From NCBI GenBank assembly GCA_947167845.1, contig CAMVJQ010000003.1:28850-92849 (forward strand): a stretch of DNA of 64,000 bases, in the 5' to 3' direction. A program made the translations under genes and the position numbers. Every line of letters starts with the position of its first letter. Within the stretch, counting starts at the first letter, position 1. Positions 11,749 to 21,814 of the stretch are shown one piece after another. This stretch comes from an uncultured Prevotella sp. (GTDB taxonomy: Bacteria > Bacteroidota > Bacteroidia > Bacteroidales > Bacteroidaceae). The notes below the pieces were generated by a model. The model had not been told where the DNA came from. It searched no databases and worked only from the letters and a program-made list of their open reading frames with translations.

Positions 11749-13737
11749 TTAATAAATGGTATAGTTGGTGACGGGCTTCCCGTCTGTGTCGATGAGGCGT
11801 GCGCACATGTCGCTCAGTCCGGGGCCGTTGATGACGGCGCAGCGCAGCACGTTGCGACCTTTCTTCAGCGTCAGGCGGGGCGACATGCCGTCATCCTCCA
11901 CCATGCGGCGGTCGCCTTCGAGCAGCAGCACCTTCTCGCCGTTGAGCCACCACTGCGAGGCACCGTTCGAGCCCGCTGCCAGCCTCACGTCGGTCATCTC
12001 CTCCGGACAGTCGATGACGGTGACAGCCCAGAATAGCGAACCGTAGGTTTGCTGTCCGTATTTCTCTGCGAAGCGGAACAGTTTCATATTGTAGTTCTCG
12101 CTGTCCAGGGCATGCCAGGCGAGTGTCTGCTTGCCGACCTTCACTTTCTGGCCGTCTTTCGGCAGGATGGTCATCTGGTCCTTGAAGTAGGTCTTGCCGA
12201 AGGCCTCTTCCAGCCAGGTGTTGGTGAAGATGACGTTAGAGCGGACGTCTTGCTTGATGGGTTCCAGCAGCATCCAGCGGCGGATGAAGCCCTGTTCGTC
12301 GGGGTTGGCGACTGGTGACGTGACGGGCGAGAAGTACTTGGGACGGTTCTTGAACTGCACCCAGTCCACGTCGATGGTGGCTCCGCCCTCGTTGGTGACC
12401 ACCAGGTCGGTGACGCCCTTCGGCGTGTATTCCAGCGGTGCCGTCAGCGTCAGCCATTGTCCCGACATGTCGCGGCGGAAAGGGCCGTTCTCGCTCTTCA
12501 CGGTGGCTGTCACCTTCGCGATCACTTTGCCGGTGGCCGTCTTCTCGCGTATATATAAAGAGGTGTTGTCGCTCACCTTCATACCGATGACGGCATAGCC
12601 GTCGGTGATGGGGGCGAAGTCTATGTCGTTGTAACGTAGCCAACTGCCCTTCTTCTGCAATGTGGCCTGGAAACCGCGGAAGGTGTTCAGCGTGTCGATG
12701 AGTTGCGTGGTCACGTCGCTGCCAGCCTCCGAGTAGCGGTCTATCTCGATCTTCTCCGTGGCCTTGTTGATGCCCACGCCGCGCATTGTCGGCTTTACCT
12801 CTTGGATAGTGCCGTCACTGTTGAAATAGAGTTTTTCGATGCATACGGACCGGCGCTTGTCGTCGCGTGGGGAGAAGTCGTTGTGGTGATAGAACAGATA
12901 CCACTGCCCCTGATAGTCGACGATGCTGTGATGGTTGGTCCAGCAGCCGTTCGCATGCTCTGCCATGATGAGCCCCTTGTATTCATAGGGCCCCATGGGC
13001 TGCCTGCTCATGGCGTATGCCAGCACTTCTGTCTTTTCGCGAACGTAGGGATAGGTCAGGTAGTAGTAGCCGCCCCGTTCGAAGGCGAACGGCCCTTCTG
13101 CCTGACGGTTGGGCAAGTCCTTGAGACAGTTGACACCGTACATCTCAAACTCGCGGTCGCCCCACTTCACCTTTTCCTTCGGGGTGTCGTCGGCCAGTTC
13201 CGTCATGTTCTCCTTGAGTTTGGCGCAGCGACCCGCCCCCCAGAAGATGTAGGCGTTGCCGTCGGAAGCCTGGAGCACGCAGGGGTCGATGCCTGCTATG
13301 CCCTTGATCGGCTCCGGCATCGGGGTGAAGGGGCCTTCGGGCTTGTCGGCGACGGCCACGCCGATGCCGAAGCCGCGTCCGTCGGCTGGTGCCGAGGGGA
13401 AGAAGAAATAGTACTTGCCGTTGCGGCAGATGCAGTCGGGAGCCCACATGGAGTAGGAGTTGGGTCTCACCCATGGCACTTTGTCCTGACTGACGATCAC
13501 GCCATGGTCGGTCCAGTCGGTCAGGTTCTCCGAGGAGAACACGTGGTAGTCCTCCATGCAGAACCAGTCCTTTCGCTGGCCTTCCGGCGGCAGGATGTCG
13601 TGCGAGGGATAGAGATACACTTTGCCGTTGAACACGCGGGCAGTCGGGTCGGCGGTGAACTGGTCGCGGATGATGGGGTTCTGCGCCGTCATGACGGCGG
13701 GCAGCCCCAAAAGGAGTAATGATAGTGAATATTTCAT
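11749..13737 (-). CDS. GH43-family glycoside hydrolase with CBM6-like C-terminal module
   Basis: NPIIRDQFTADPTARVFNGKVYLYPSHD, MWAPDCICRNGKYYFFFP, AEGPFAFERGGYYYLTYP; start set to ATG 13737 (MKYSLSLLLLGLPAVMTAQ signal peptide). Confidence 0.87.
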   Translation of the reverse strand: MKYSLSLLLLGLPAVMTAQNPIIRDQFTADPTARVFNGKVYLYPSHDILPPEGQRKDWFCMEDYHVFSSENLTDWTDHGVIVSQDKVPWVRPNSYSMWAPDCICRNGKYYFFFPSAPADGRGFGIGVAVADKPEGPFTPMPEPIKGIAGIDPCVLQASDGNAYIFWGAGRCAKLKENMTELADDTPKEKVKWGDREFEMYGVNCLKDLPNRQAEGPFAFERGGYYYLTYPYVREKTEVLAYAMSRQPMGPYEYKGLIMAEHANGCWTNHHSIVDYQGQWYLFYHHNDFSPRDDKRRSVCIEKLYFNSDGTIQEVKPTMRGVGINKATEKIEIDRYSEAGSDVTTQLIDTLNTFRGFQATLQKKGSWLRYNDIDFAPITDGYAVIGMKVSDNTSLYIREKTATGKVIAKVTATVKSENGPFRRDMSGQWLTLTAPLEYTPKGVTDLVVTNEGGATIDVDWVQFKNRPKYFSPVTSPVANPDEQGFIRRWMLLEPIKQDVRSNVIFTNTWLEEAFGKTYFKDQMTILPKDGQKVKVGKQTLAWHALDSENYNMKLFRFAEKYGQQTYGSLFWAVTVIDCPEEMTDVRLAAGSNGASQWWLNGEKVLLLEGDRRMVEDDGMSPRLTLKKGRNVLRCAVINGPGLSDMCARLIDTDGKPVTNYTIY

Positions 13738-14099
13738 TAGCCTGTGAATTGGATAGTTGTGCAAATATACAGATTTCATCTGTTATGAGCAAGACGTTTG
13801 CCCCTTTTTTTCAAAGATGTTACATTTCACAATGCATTTGATACATTACCCTCATTCGCGTTGCCCGTCCTGATAGTGCAGTGACATACTACTTCCACCA
13901 GCAGACTCCCCCTCCTCTTGGGATCCTGTTTTTCCAATCTGCGGTTGAAAATTCCGATGCCGCTCTTGCCACTATGCCAAACATCTTGATTTACAGAGGT
14001 TTAACCGTTGCAACGGTAGTGGCAACAGTGGCATGAAAAACTGTGCAAACATTTTTCGGCTCTTGCCAATTAATGTCAGTTTGATGAGCCATCAGAAGC

Positions 14100-14179
14100 A
14101 ATATATATGGTTTTGTTGACCAATATATATGGTTTTGCTGACCAATATATATGGTTTTGCTGACCAATATATATGGTTT
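14100..14179. repeat. 3.6 tandem copies of a 22-bp unit, upstream of the S41 peptidase gene
   Basis: AATATATATGGTTTTGyTGACC at 14100, 14122, 14144 and 14166 (partial). Confidence 0.92.
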
Positions 14180-14299
14180 CTTTTTTTCACAGATATTACA
14201 ATTTGCAATACTTCTGTTATTTTTTGGGGTATTTTTGTTTTTGTTTTCATTTTTTTTCGTATTTTTGCAGCGATAAATGAACATGACAAACTGAAATAA

Positions 14300-16168
14300 A
14301 TGAAAGACAGTATGAAAAAACATCTTTATTACATTCTGCTGCTGACAACAGTGTTGATGGCAGCCTGTACTCAAGTAGACGCCCCCGTATCCGACGACAG
14401 CCAGACCCCGCAGACGGCCGCTGACCCGGGGCAGGGCTACACCGACAAGACGCTGCCCGTGACGCGCGACAAACAGAGCGAAGGCCAGATCCGACTGCGC
14501 TACTACAGCGACATGCCCAGCGTGGCCTACGTATCCGTCGCCGACTTCCACAAACTCATGTCGAAAGGCCAGACGATGACCGTGACCAACCAGGACGGCG
14601 TCTATACGCTGGCCGCCGGTAAAGGCACGGCTACAGTCGATGTCAGGCAGGACGTGTTTACTTCGACGACCTATGCTGAACTGATCAGCCTGTCGCACCT
14701 CACGGCCCCGGGGCTGCCCCCCAACCCGGGCTGCGATGGCGGCAATTTCCTGAAATTTATTGATGTGACAGAAGTCTCGTCGTTCAAGCCCTACTCAGGT
14801 ACACGCTTCGACTTCAAGAAATACGGCATCGACCTGCACGACGACGGCGCCAACGTCTATTTCCCCTTCGCCACGCTGGCCGACATCTATGCTGACGCTC
14901 AGTCGAACATCGCCTCGTGCGACAACGAGCGCGTGGTGCTCTCTCACGATAAGGAATCGTATGACCTCTCCAATTCGGAGCCCGACTACGCTGCCAAGCC
15001 CTATAACCGGACGGAGGTGAGTGCCGACATGGCAAAATTCCGCTACAATGAACTCTGCTTCGCCTTCGACCATTTCTACGGACTTCCCGGACGCACAATG
15101 ATGGAGAAGGCAGGCTTCGGACAGAACGGCCAGGGCCTCGATGCCACCCTCGAGGCGGAGGAGGACGGCAAGTATGTGAAGAATCTGCTGCAATCACCCA
15201 AGACGATGGCTTTCGCCTGGGGGCTCACCGGGCTTCACGTCCTGTTCTTCGACGGTGGCCACACCACACTGTTGCCCTTCGGCGGGCTGCCCAAGAGCAT
15301 CGAGAAGAGTTTCAATGAGCAGTTCATTCGCGACGGCATCCTCTATCCGCTGGCGGCCGACATGTTCGACAAGTGGCGGCAAGACCGCGAAAAAAACTTA
15401 TACGGTCCAGAGGATGAACTCAAAGCACTGCGCGCCGTGAGGTTTGGCAAGGACGACACCTACTACGCCAACGACGACAAGACCACGGCCGTCATCATCA
15501 TCGACTCGTTTGGCAATACGGACGATGACGCCTGGAAGAAATACTACGCCAGCGGCAAGACCGACGCCGACTGGCAGGAACTGCTGACCAACAGGAAGAA
15601 GGACGACATGATCAACTTCCTCTACGGACTGGACCGCGCCAAGAAGGACGGCGTAAAGAACCTCATCCTCGACCTCTCGCTCAACAGTGGCGGCTCGTCG
15701 GACAACGTGCTGGGCATGATAGGCATGATACGCTCCGGCAGCCAGCAGCCGTTCTACGACCAAAACGTCATGGAGGGCAAGAACCGCATCTCAAACCTGC
15801 TGGTGGACCGCAACTTCGACGGTGAGTTCAACAGCCTCGACGACACCAATCCCAAGTACGACTGCAGCGGTCTGCGCATCGGTGTGCTCGTGAGCAAGCA
15901 GGCCTTCTCGTGCGGCAACCTGCTCCCCGCCCTCATGAAGGGCTACGGCTACCCCATCATCGGCGAGCGTTCCGGCGGCGGCTCCTGCTGCTTACAGTCG
16001 ATGTTCACGGCCGACGGATTCCAGTATATCATATCGTCTTACCGCTCCCGCGTCACCAATCAGAAGTTCGAGGACATCGACCCCGGCGTGGCACCCACCG
16101 AGGGCATGGAGTTGAAGTATGACGACTTCTATCTGCTTGACAATCTCGGCAAGATGGTCGCCAAATAA
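14300..16168 (+). CDS. S41-family peptidase-like lipoprotein
   Basis: Lipobox (VLMAAC); NLILDLSLNSGGSSDNV, VLVSKQAFSCGNLLPALMK, IGERSGGGSC typical of C-terminal processing peptidase folds. Confidence 0.8.
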   Translation: MKDSMKKHLYYILLLTTVLMAACTQVDAPVSDDSQTPQTAADPGQGYTDKTLPVTRDKQSEGQIRLRYYSDMPSVAYVSVADFHKLMSKGQTMTVTNQDGVYTLAAGKGTATVDVRQDVFTSTTYAELISLSHLTAPGLPPNPGCDGGNFLKFIDVTEVSSFKPYSGTRFDFKKYGIDLHDDGANVYFPFATLADIYADAQSNIASCDNERVVLSHDKESYDLSNSEPDYAAKPYNRTEVSADMAKFRYNELCFAFDHFYGLPGRTMMEKAGFGQNGQGLDATLEAEEDGKYVKNLLQSPKTMAFAWGLTGLHVLFFDGGHTTLLPFGGLPKSIEKSFNEQFIRDGILYPLAADMFDKWRQDREKNLYGPEDELKALRAVRFGKDDTYYANDDKTTAVIIIDSFGNTDDDAWKKYYASGKTDADWQELLTNRKKDDMINFLYGLDRAKKDGVKNLILDLSLNSGGSSDNVLGMIGMIRSGSQQPFYDQNVMEGKNRISNLLVDRNFDGEFNSLDDTNPKYDCSGLRIGVLVSKQAFSCGNLLPALMKGYGYPIIGERSGGGSCCLQSMFTADGFQYIISSYRSRVTNQKFEDIDPGVAPTEGMELKYDDFYLLDNLGKMVAK

Positions 16169-16399
16169 TATCCAAGGCAAACTTTAATGAGCATCTATGA
16201 CGTTTTTTTGAGGGTTGGCGTGTTACATTTGCGAAAATGTTACATTCCGTAAATTTTTTGATGCATACTGAAAAGTGTCTGTGGCCGTTTTGTCTTAACT
16301 TTGCACCCGATATTAAATGACGCAGCCGACTTGCTTAACGCTCAAGTATAAATTTACAAAACGTAATAATTAACATTATCTAACTAATCAATTAAAAGT

Positions 16400-19300
16400 A
16401 TGTGGAATTTTAAATCACTTGAAAAGCCGTTAGTGCTGCTGTTCCTGCTCTGTTTGTTCCCGTTGGGAACGATGGCTCAGAGCATAGTCAAGGGAACAGT
16501 GAATGACCAGGCGGGTGACCCCGTGATTGGTGCTACCGTGAAAGTTCAGGGAACCAATGAGGGTGCCATTACCGACTTCAATGGTAACTTCAGTGTCAAG
16601 GCTGCCTCGAATGCAACCTTGAACGTGTCGTATGTGGGCTATGTGCCTCAGAATGTCAAGGTGAACGGGCGCAGTGACATCACGATTGTACTGCAGGAGG
16701 ATGCCCAGGTGCTGAATGACGTGGTGGTCATCGGTTACGGTACGATGAAGAAGAGTGACATCTCCGGATCTGTCGCCACCATCAACAAGGAGCAGATGGA
16801 GCGCAAGGTCCCCGTCAACGTGGCACAGGCTCTGCAGGGTGCTGCCGCCGGTGTGATGGTCTCAAATCAGGACGGTGCGCCTGGTTCGAAGTCGGCCATC
16901 CGTATCCGTGGTATCGGAACCATCTTCGGCGACGCTTCTCCGCTCTATGTGGTGGACGGTGTACAGGTCGGTACGAATGCCGATTTCGTCAATCCCGCCG
17001 ACATCGAGAGCATTGAGGTGCTGAAGGATGCTTCGGCAACCGCCATCTACGGTTCGGCTGGTGCCAACGGTGTGATCATGATCACCACCAAGCACGGGCA
17101 GAAGGGTAAGATGAACATCAATATCACAGGCGACTGGGGCCTCCAGACGATTCCTTACAAACTGAAGACCCTGACGGGCGATGACTATGCACGCTCAATC
17201 CGTCAGTCAAAGGCCAACGACGGTCAGACGCTGAACAACCAGATATGGGCTGAGGCCTACGACGGCAAGCGCAACTATATCGACTGGCAGGACCAGATGT
17301 ATCAGACAGGTCTTCGTCAGCAGTATGGCGTTTCTGCAAGTGGCGGTACCGAAAAGACTCAGTACAGTTTCTCTGTGGGCTACCTGAATACGAAGGGTAT
17401 CATCGTCAACACCAACTACGACCGTCTGACTTCACGTGCCAGCGTCAAGTCGCAGGTGAACAACTACATCGAGTTCGGTGGTGACATTAATTATATGTAT
17501 TCTACGACGAAGGGTAACAACATCGGTCTGGGCAACAATGCCAACCTTTCTTCACAGCGTGATATCGCACAGATGGCGCCGTCGCTCGACTACATCGATG
17601 ACGTCACCGGTGAGCATGTGCTGGTGAATGTGGTCAATCCCGACGGAACCTACGGTGCCGGCAAGGCCCCGACGCCTGACGGATGGGAAGGTATGACTGC
17701 CGGTGCGCAGAACCCATACGCCTCACAGATGGAAATCGGCCGCACGACGCGTAACTCCCGTATCTCCATCAACCCCTATATCGACATCAAGTTCCTCAAT
17801 CTCAAACAGCACAAGTTGAACCTCCATGCCATCGCCAACTGGACGCAGACCAACTCTGACAATGACGAGTTCTCGGGTATGTACCAGCGCTTCAACGTGA
17901 TCGGCGGCAAGTTGACGAAGGTCAACTACGAGGGACGTGACAAGGAATACCACAACTTCGGCCTCGGCCAGAGCAAGGGGCTCTCGAAGGGTATCGAGAC
18001 TTATCTGACCTACAACTGGGATACAGACTTCCACAACCTGACCTTCATGATCGGTAACACGGTGACTAAGTATGAAGGCTCATGGGTGAGCGGAAGCGGC
18101 CACACATTCCTGTCGCCTGAGAACCGACTGATCTCACTGGCAGAGACTATCAACCCGAGCAGCGGCGGATTCGACCCCCAGGTGAAGACAATCTCCTACT
18201 ACGGACGTCTGATCTACAACCTCTTCGACCGCTATATCGTGACCGCTACCCTGCGCCGCGACGGTTCGTCGAACTTCTCACAGGGACACCGCTGGGGTAC
18301 ATTCCCCTCGGCAGCACTCGCATGGCGTGCCAAGGAAGAGACTTTCCTGAAGGATGTGAAGGCCATCAGTAATGCTAAGGTTCGTATCGGCTGGGGTCAG
18401 ACAGGTAATGCCGGTGGTATCGTCGGTCGCTCTACATACGCACTGACTAATGTAGACACAAAATACCAGTTCTATAAGGAAGGTATGGGCGGTGGCTCTA
18501 CAGGCTCATTCGAGCGTGTACAGGGATTCTATGCGCCTCTGGTGGACACGAACCTGAAGTGGGAGACCAACGAGCAGTTGAACTTCGGTATCGACCTCGG
18601 CTTCCTGAATGGAGACTTGAACATCACGATGGACTACTTCATCCGTAAGACTAAGGACCTGCTGCTCGACCGTCAGATCCGTAAGTCGGCCGGTAACTCC
18701 TCTATCTATACCAACTTCGGCCAGATCGACAACAAGGGCTTTGAGTTCTCTATCAACTATAACAAGCAGTTGAATCAGGACTGGGGCATCAACGTTGCGT
18801 TCAACGGCTCTACCCTGTCGAACAAGATCAAGAAGATGGGTGTCGACTATACATCAACCTGTAGCGGTGGTAACAGCACTTACTCTGCCGATGATATCGA
18901 CGGTTCACAACTTGGTGCAGTCAGCGGCTCGAGCAACTCGTTCATGTGGAACGACCACTCCATCTGCCGTGAGGGTGAGGCTGTAGGTTCATACTATGGC
19001 TATAAGGTGATCGGTGTGATTACCAACGATGCCATGCTCAAGCAGGCCCTCGACCAGGGACAGAAGGCTGAGATGGGTGACTTCCTCTTTGAGGATACCG
19101 ACAAGAACGGCACGCTCGACGACGGTGACCGCCAGATTCTCGGCAACGGTCTGCCCGCTATGAACTTCGGTCTGAATGTCAGTGCCAACTATAAGAATTG
19201 GGACTTCAGCATCTACACATACGGCGTGATCGGCATGGACATCCTCTCGTACTCTAAGATGCGTATGAGCATCATGAACCCCTCTGACGACTCCTGGACG

Positions 19301-19669
19301 CCCGCTCTGTTGAGGGACAGTTATGAAAAGATGTGGAGCAAGGACAACCCCGGCGGCTCGCTGGCTCGTCTGACCCGTCTTGACAACAACTTCAACAGCC
19401 GCATCAGCGATGCATGGATTGAGAACGGAAACTTCTTGAAGATCAGCAATATCCAGGTGGGCTACAATCTCCCGAAGACGCTGCTCCGTCACATCGGCAT
19501 CAATGCTGCCCGCGTCTACGTGGCCGTACAGAACCTCTGCACGATTTCTCCATACACCAAGTATGGCGATCCCGAAGTCGGTATAGGTTCAGTGATCTAT
19601 ACAGGTCTTGATACTGGTCGTTATCCTTCACCTCGCACATTCCAGTGTGGTCTTAACGTCACCTTCTAA
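16400..19669 (+). CDS. SusC/RagA-family TonB-dependent outer membrane transporter
   Basis: Carboxypeptidase-regulatory-like N-terminus (VKGTVNDQAGDPVIGATVKVQGT), plug domain DVVVIGYGTMKKSDISGSVATI, beta-barrel C-terminus ending in F. Confidence 0.96.
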   Translation: MWNFKSLEKPLVLLFLLCLFPLGTMAQSIVKGTVNDQAGDPVIGATVKVQGTNEGAITDFNGNFSVKAASNATLNVSYVGYVPQNVKVNGRSDITIVLQEDAQVLNDVVVIGYGTMKKSDISGSVATINKEQMERKVPVNVAQALQGAAAGVMVSNQDGAPGSKSAIRIRGIGTIFGDASPLYVVDGVQVGTNADFVNPADIESIEVLKDASATAIYGSAGANGVIMITTKHGQKGKMNINITGDWGLQTIPYKLKTLTGDDYARSIRQSKANDGQTLNNQIWAEAYDGKRNYIDWQDQMYQTGLRQQYGVSASGGTEKTQYSFSVGYLNTKGIIVNTNYDRLTSRASVKSQVNNYIEFGGDINYMYSTTKGNNIGLGNNANLSSQRDIAQMAPSLDYIDDVTGEHVLVNVVNPDGTYGAGKAPTPDGWEGMTAGAQNPYASQMEIGRTTRNSRISINPYIDIKFLNLKQHKLNLHAIANWTQTNSDNDEFSGMYQRFNVIGGKLTKVNYEGRDKEYHNFGLGQSKGLSKGIETYLTYNWDTDFHNLTFMIGNTVTKYEGSWVSGSGHTFLSPENRLISLAETINPSSGGFDPQVKTISYYGRLIYNLFDRYIVTATLRRDGSSNFSQGHRWGTFPSAALAWRAKEETFLKDVKAISNAKVRIGWGQTGNAGGIVGRSTYALTNVDTKYQFYKEGMGGGSTGSFERVQGFYAPLVDTNLKWETNEQLNFGIDLGFLNGDLNITMDYFIRKTKDLLLDRQIRKSAGNSSIYTNFGQIDNKGFEFSINYNKQLNQDWGINVAFNGSTLSNKIKKMGVDYTSTCSGGNSTYSADDIDGSQLGAVSGSSNSFMWNDHSICREGEAVGSYYGYKVIGVITNDAMLKQALDQGQKAEMGDFLFEDTDKNGTLDDGDRQILGNGLPAMNFGLNVSANYKNWDFSIYTYGVIGMDILSYSKMRMSIMNPSDDSWTPALLRDSYEKMWSKDNPGGSLARLTRLDNNFNSRISDAWIENGNFLKISNIQVGYNLPKTLLRHIGINAARVYVAVQNLCTISPYTKYGDPEVGIGSVIYTGLDTGRYPSPRTFQCGLNVTF

Positions 19670-19716
19670 AATGCAAAAAGGTAAAAGGGTAAAAAGGTAA
19701 AAACGGATTATAAAAA

Positions 19717-21624
19717 ATGAAACAGATTATGAAAAAATATATTAAATATGTTGCATTGGCAGGCCTGGGAATAGTTGCGCTGTCTTCATGTAACAACGAA
19801 GATTTTCTTGACGTGCCATTGTACGACAAGCAGGACATTCAGGCTCAGTTTGGAAATGACGACAATGCCCGTATCGGCCTGAATGGTATTTACGCTTATA
19901 ATAATGTAAGTAAGGAGGACGACTGTTGGGGATACAAGCCCAATCTGTTTACCGGCAGCCATCCTACGATGGACACCCAGTGTACGGGATGGGACGTGAA
20001 GTTCCTCGACCAGACCTGGGATGCCAACGTAGGCGAACTCGGTCAGGGCTGGGCTCACTGCTATGCTGCCATCAACCGCGCCAACCTCTATCTCGCAGGA
20101 CTGGCCGAGGCAACGGAGATTTCGCCTGAAGCAAAGAGACTCTGCGAGGGAGAGGCCCGTGCGCTCCGTGGCTATTTCTACTCTTGGCTGGCTACTACTT
20201 TCGGTCGCGTGCCTATGCTGGCCACTGGTGAGGACTTCAACAACACGCCGAACAAGGCTTCTGCACAGACCTATGAAGAGATGTGGGACTTCATCATCGA
20301 AGACTTCTCAAAGGCTGCAGAACTCCTTGACTGGAAGCCTTTCAACGGGCAGTATGGCCGCTGCACCAAGGGTATGGCCAAGGCTTATCTGGCTGATGCC
20401 TATATGTGGAAGGCCTACCGTTGTCCCGAAGTGGCTGCTGACTGCTACAACAAGGCAAAGGCAGAGTTGAAGAGCATTATCGATAGCGGTACCTATAAAC
20501 TCTCTACCAACTTTGCTACCAACTGGGATCCCGCAGGTTTCTGGAACGAGGAGTGTGTCTGGGCCATGTGCTCTGACGAAGGTCAGCAGTGGAGCAGTTG
20601 GGGTGGCGACCGTACCATCACTTTCGCTAATCCTAACATGTTAAAGTGGTTCACCGCTTGTCCTGAGAACGGTGGTTGGGGTGCTGAGTACCTTTCTTGG
20701 GAATGGTATGCCTGCTATGAGCCTGGTGACACCCGCCGCGACGCTTCTTGTGCTACAGGTGCCGTGCCTGTCGACCAAATGGCGAAGTATGGCATCGAGC
20801 CGTCGAAGGTCGCTTGGGGATATCATCCTTATCTGAAGGATTCGCTCGGCGTGAAGGATGCCACAGGCCACGTCGTTCATCCGTTCTACAATGCTGAAGG
20901 TGTCTTGTCGGGTACGAAGACCATGCAGTTCCACTTCACCAACGGTGAGTTCGCACCTGCCATCTGGACAACGAAGATTTGGCGTAATGCATACGCTGAC
21001 GGCAACTCTTGGGGCACGCAGATGTGGTCGCCGACCATCATCTACGGCAAGCGCTATGCCAACGTGCTGCTCGACTATGCAGAGTGCTGCTTCCGCACAG
21101 GACAGGAAGACGAGGGATGGAAGCAACTTGACATCCTCCGTAACCGTGCATGGGGTAACTTGACTGTTGGTCAGGACTACAGTAAATACTTTGCCCACAT
21201 GAACAACGTATATTCTGGCAATAACAAGAACCTCACGATGACTGAATATCCTGTCGGTGTGCTGACAGAGACTGTTACTGTACCTTCTGCTAAGGAGTAT
21301 TACACCGCACTGAAGGCTAAGCCTAATCGCGTTGGCTATACCCACACCTCTGAGGCTTGGAAGGTTGCTGTCAACGAGGAGCGTCGTAAGGAGTTCAACT
21401 CAGAGTGGTGTCTCTGCCCGGACATGATCAAGTCTGGTTACATGGAGGATCACATCAATTACAACTATCCGAAGGATGATGGTGGCAGTGACTACGCAAA
21501 TTATCCTTGGTCAAAGCGTACGTTCGACTTCGATATCCGCAAGATGGACATGCCTATCCCTGCTGATGAGATCTTGAAGAATACGCTTATTGAGCAGAAC
21601 CCTGGATACTCAAAGAGCGAATAA
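19717..21624 (+). CDS. SusD/RagB-family surface glycan-binding lipoprotein
   Basis: Lipobox LSSC; SusD fold sequences (LCEGEARALRGYFYSWLATTFGRVPM, YEEMWDFIIEDFSKAAELL); directly follows susC. Confidence 0.95.
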   Translation: MKQIMKKYIKYVALAGLGIVALSSCNNEDFLDVPLYDKQDIQAQFGNDDNARIGLNGIYAYNNVSKEDDCWGYKPNLFTGSHPTMDTQCTGWDVKFLDQTWDANVGELGQGWAHCYAAINRANLYLAGLAEATEISPEAKRLCEGEARALRGYFYSWLATTFGRVPMLATGEDFNNTPNKASAQTYEEMWDFIIEDFSKAAELLDWKPFNGQYGRCTKGMAKAYLADAYMWKAYRCPEVAADCYNKAKAELKSIIDSGTYKLSTNFATNWDPAGFWNEECVWAMCSDEGQQWSSWGGDRTITFANPNMLKWFTACPENGGWGAEYLSWEWYACYEPGDTRRDASCATGAVPVDQMAKYGIEPSKVAWGYHPYLKDSLGVKDATGHVVHPFYNAEGVLSGTKTMQFHFTNGEFAPAIWTTKIWRNAYADGNSWGTQMWSPTIIYGKRYANVLLDYAECCFRTGQEDEGWKQLDILRNRAWGNLTVGQDYSKYFAHMNNVYSGNNKNLTMTEYPVGVLTETVTVPSAKEYYTALKAKPNRVGYTHTSEAWKVAVNEERRKEFNSEWCLCPDMIKSGYMEDHINYNYPKDDGGSDYANYPWSKRTFDFDIRKMDMPIPADEILKNTLIEQNPGYSKSE

Positions 21625-21642
21625 ATGATTTGAAACGATAAG

Positions 21643-21708
21643 TTCGTACTTAAGTATACATTGTTTTGTTATTTCCCAAGAGTGCTGCGTTGCGAGACGC
21701 GGCACTCT
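21643..21708. repeat. shared 26-nt element followed by a terminator-like hairpin (copy 1)
   Basis: TTCGTACTTAAGTATACATTGTTTTG then AGAGTGCTGCGT/ACGCGGCACTCT. Confidence 0.85.
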
Positions 21709-21814
21709 GTCTTTTCTTTGATATTATTTGGCAGTTTGTCAGAAAATGCTTAACTTTGTGGCCAAGAAATAAGCAGCAGTAATATATGATGACCAACGAA
21801 CGCAGGTACCCATT

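Noticed and set aside
10858-13719. Long plus-strand ORFs opposite the GH43 genes (10858..12036, 12703..13719)
   Set aside because: Shadow ORFs; the minus-strand frames have signal peptides and GH43 motifs
14100-14179. Possible CRISPR array
   Set aside because: Units are contiguous 22-bp direct repeats with no spacers and no cas genes in the window
16220-16260. TGTTACATTTGCGAAAATGTTACA as an operator for the susC promoter
   Set aside because: Imperfect inverted repeat in AT-rich DNA with only loose echoes near 13815; too weak to report as a site
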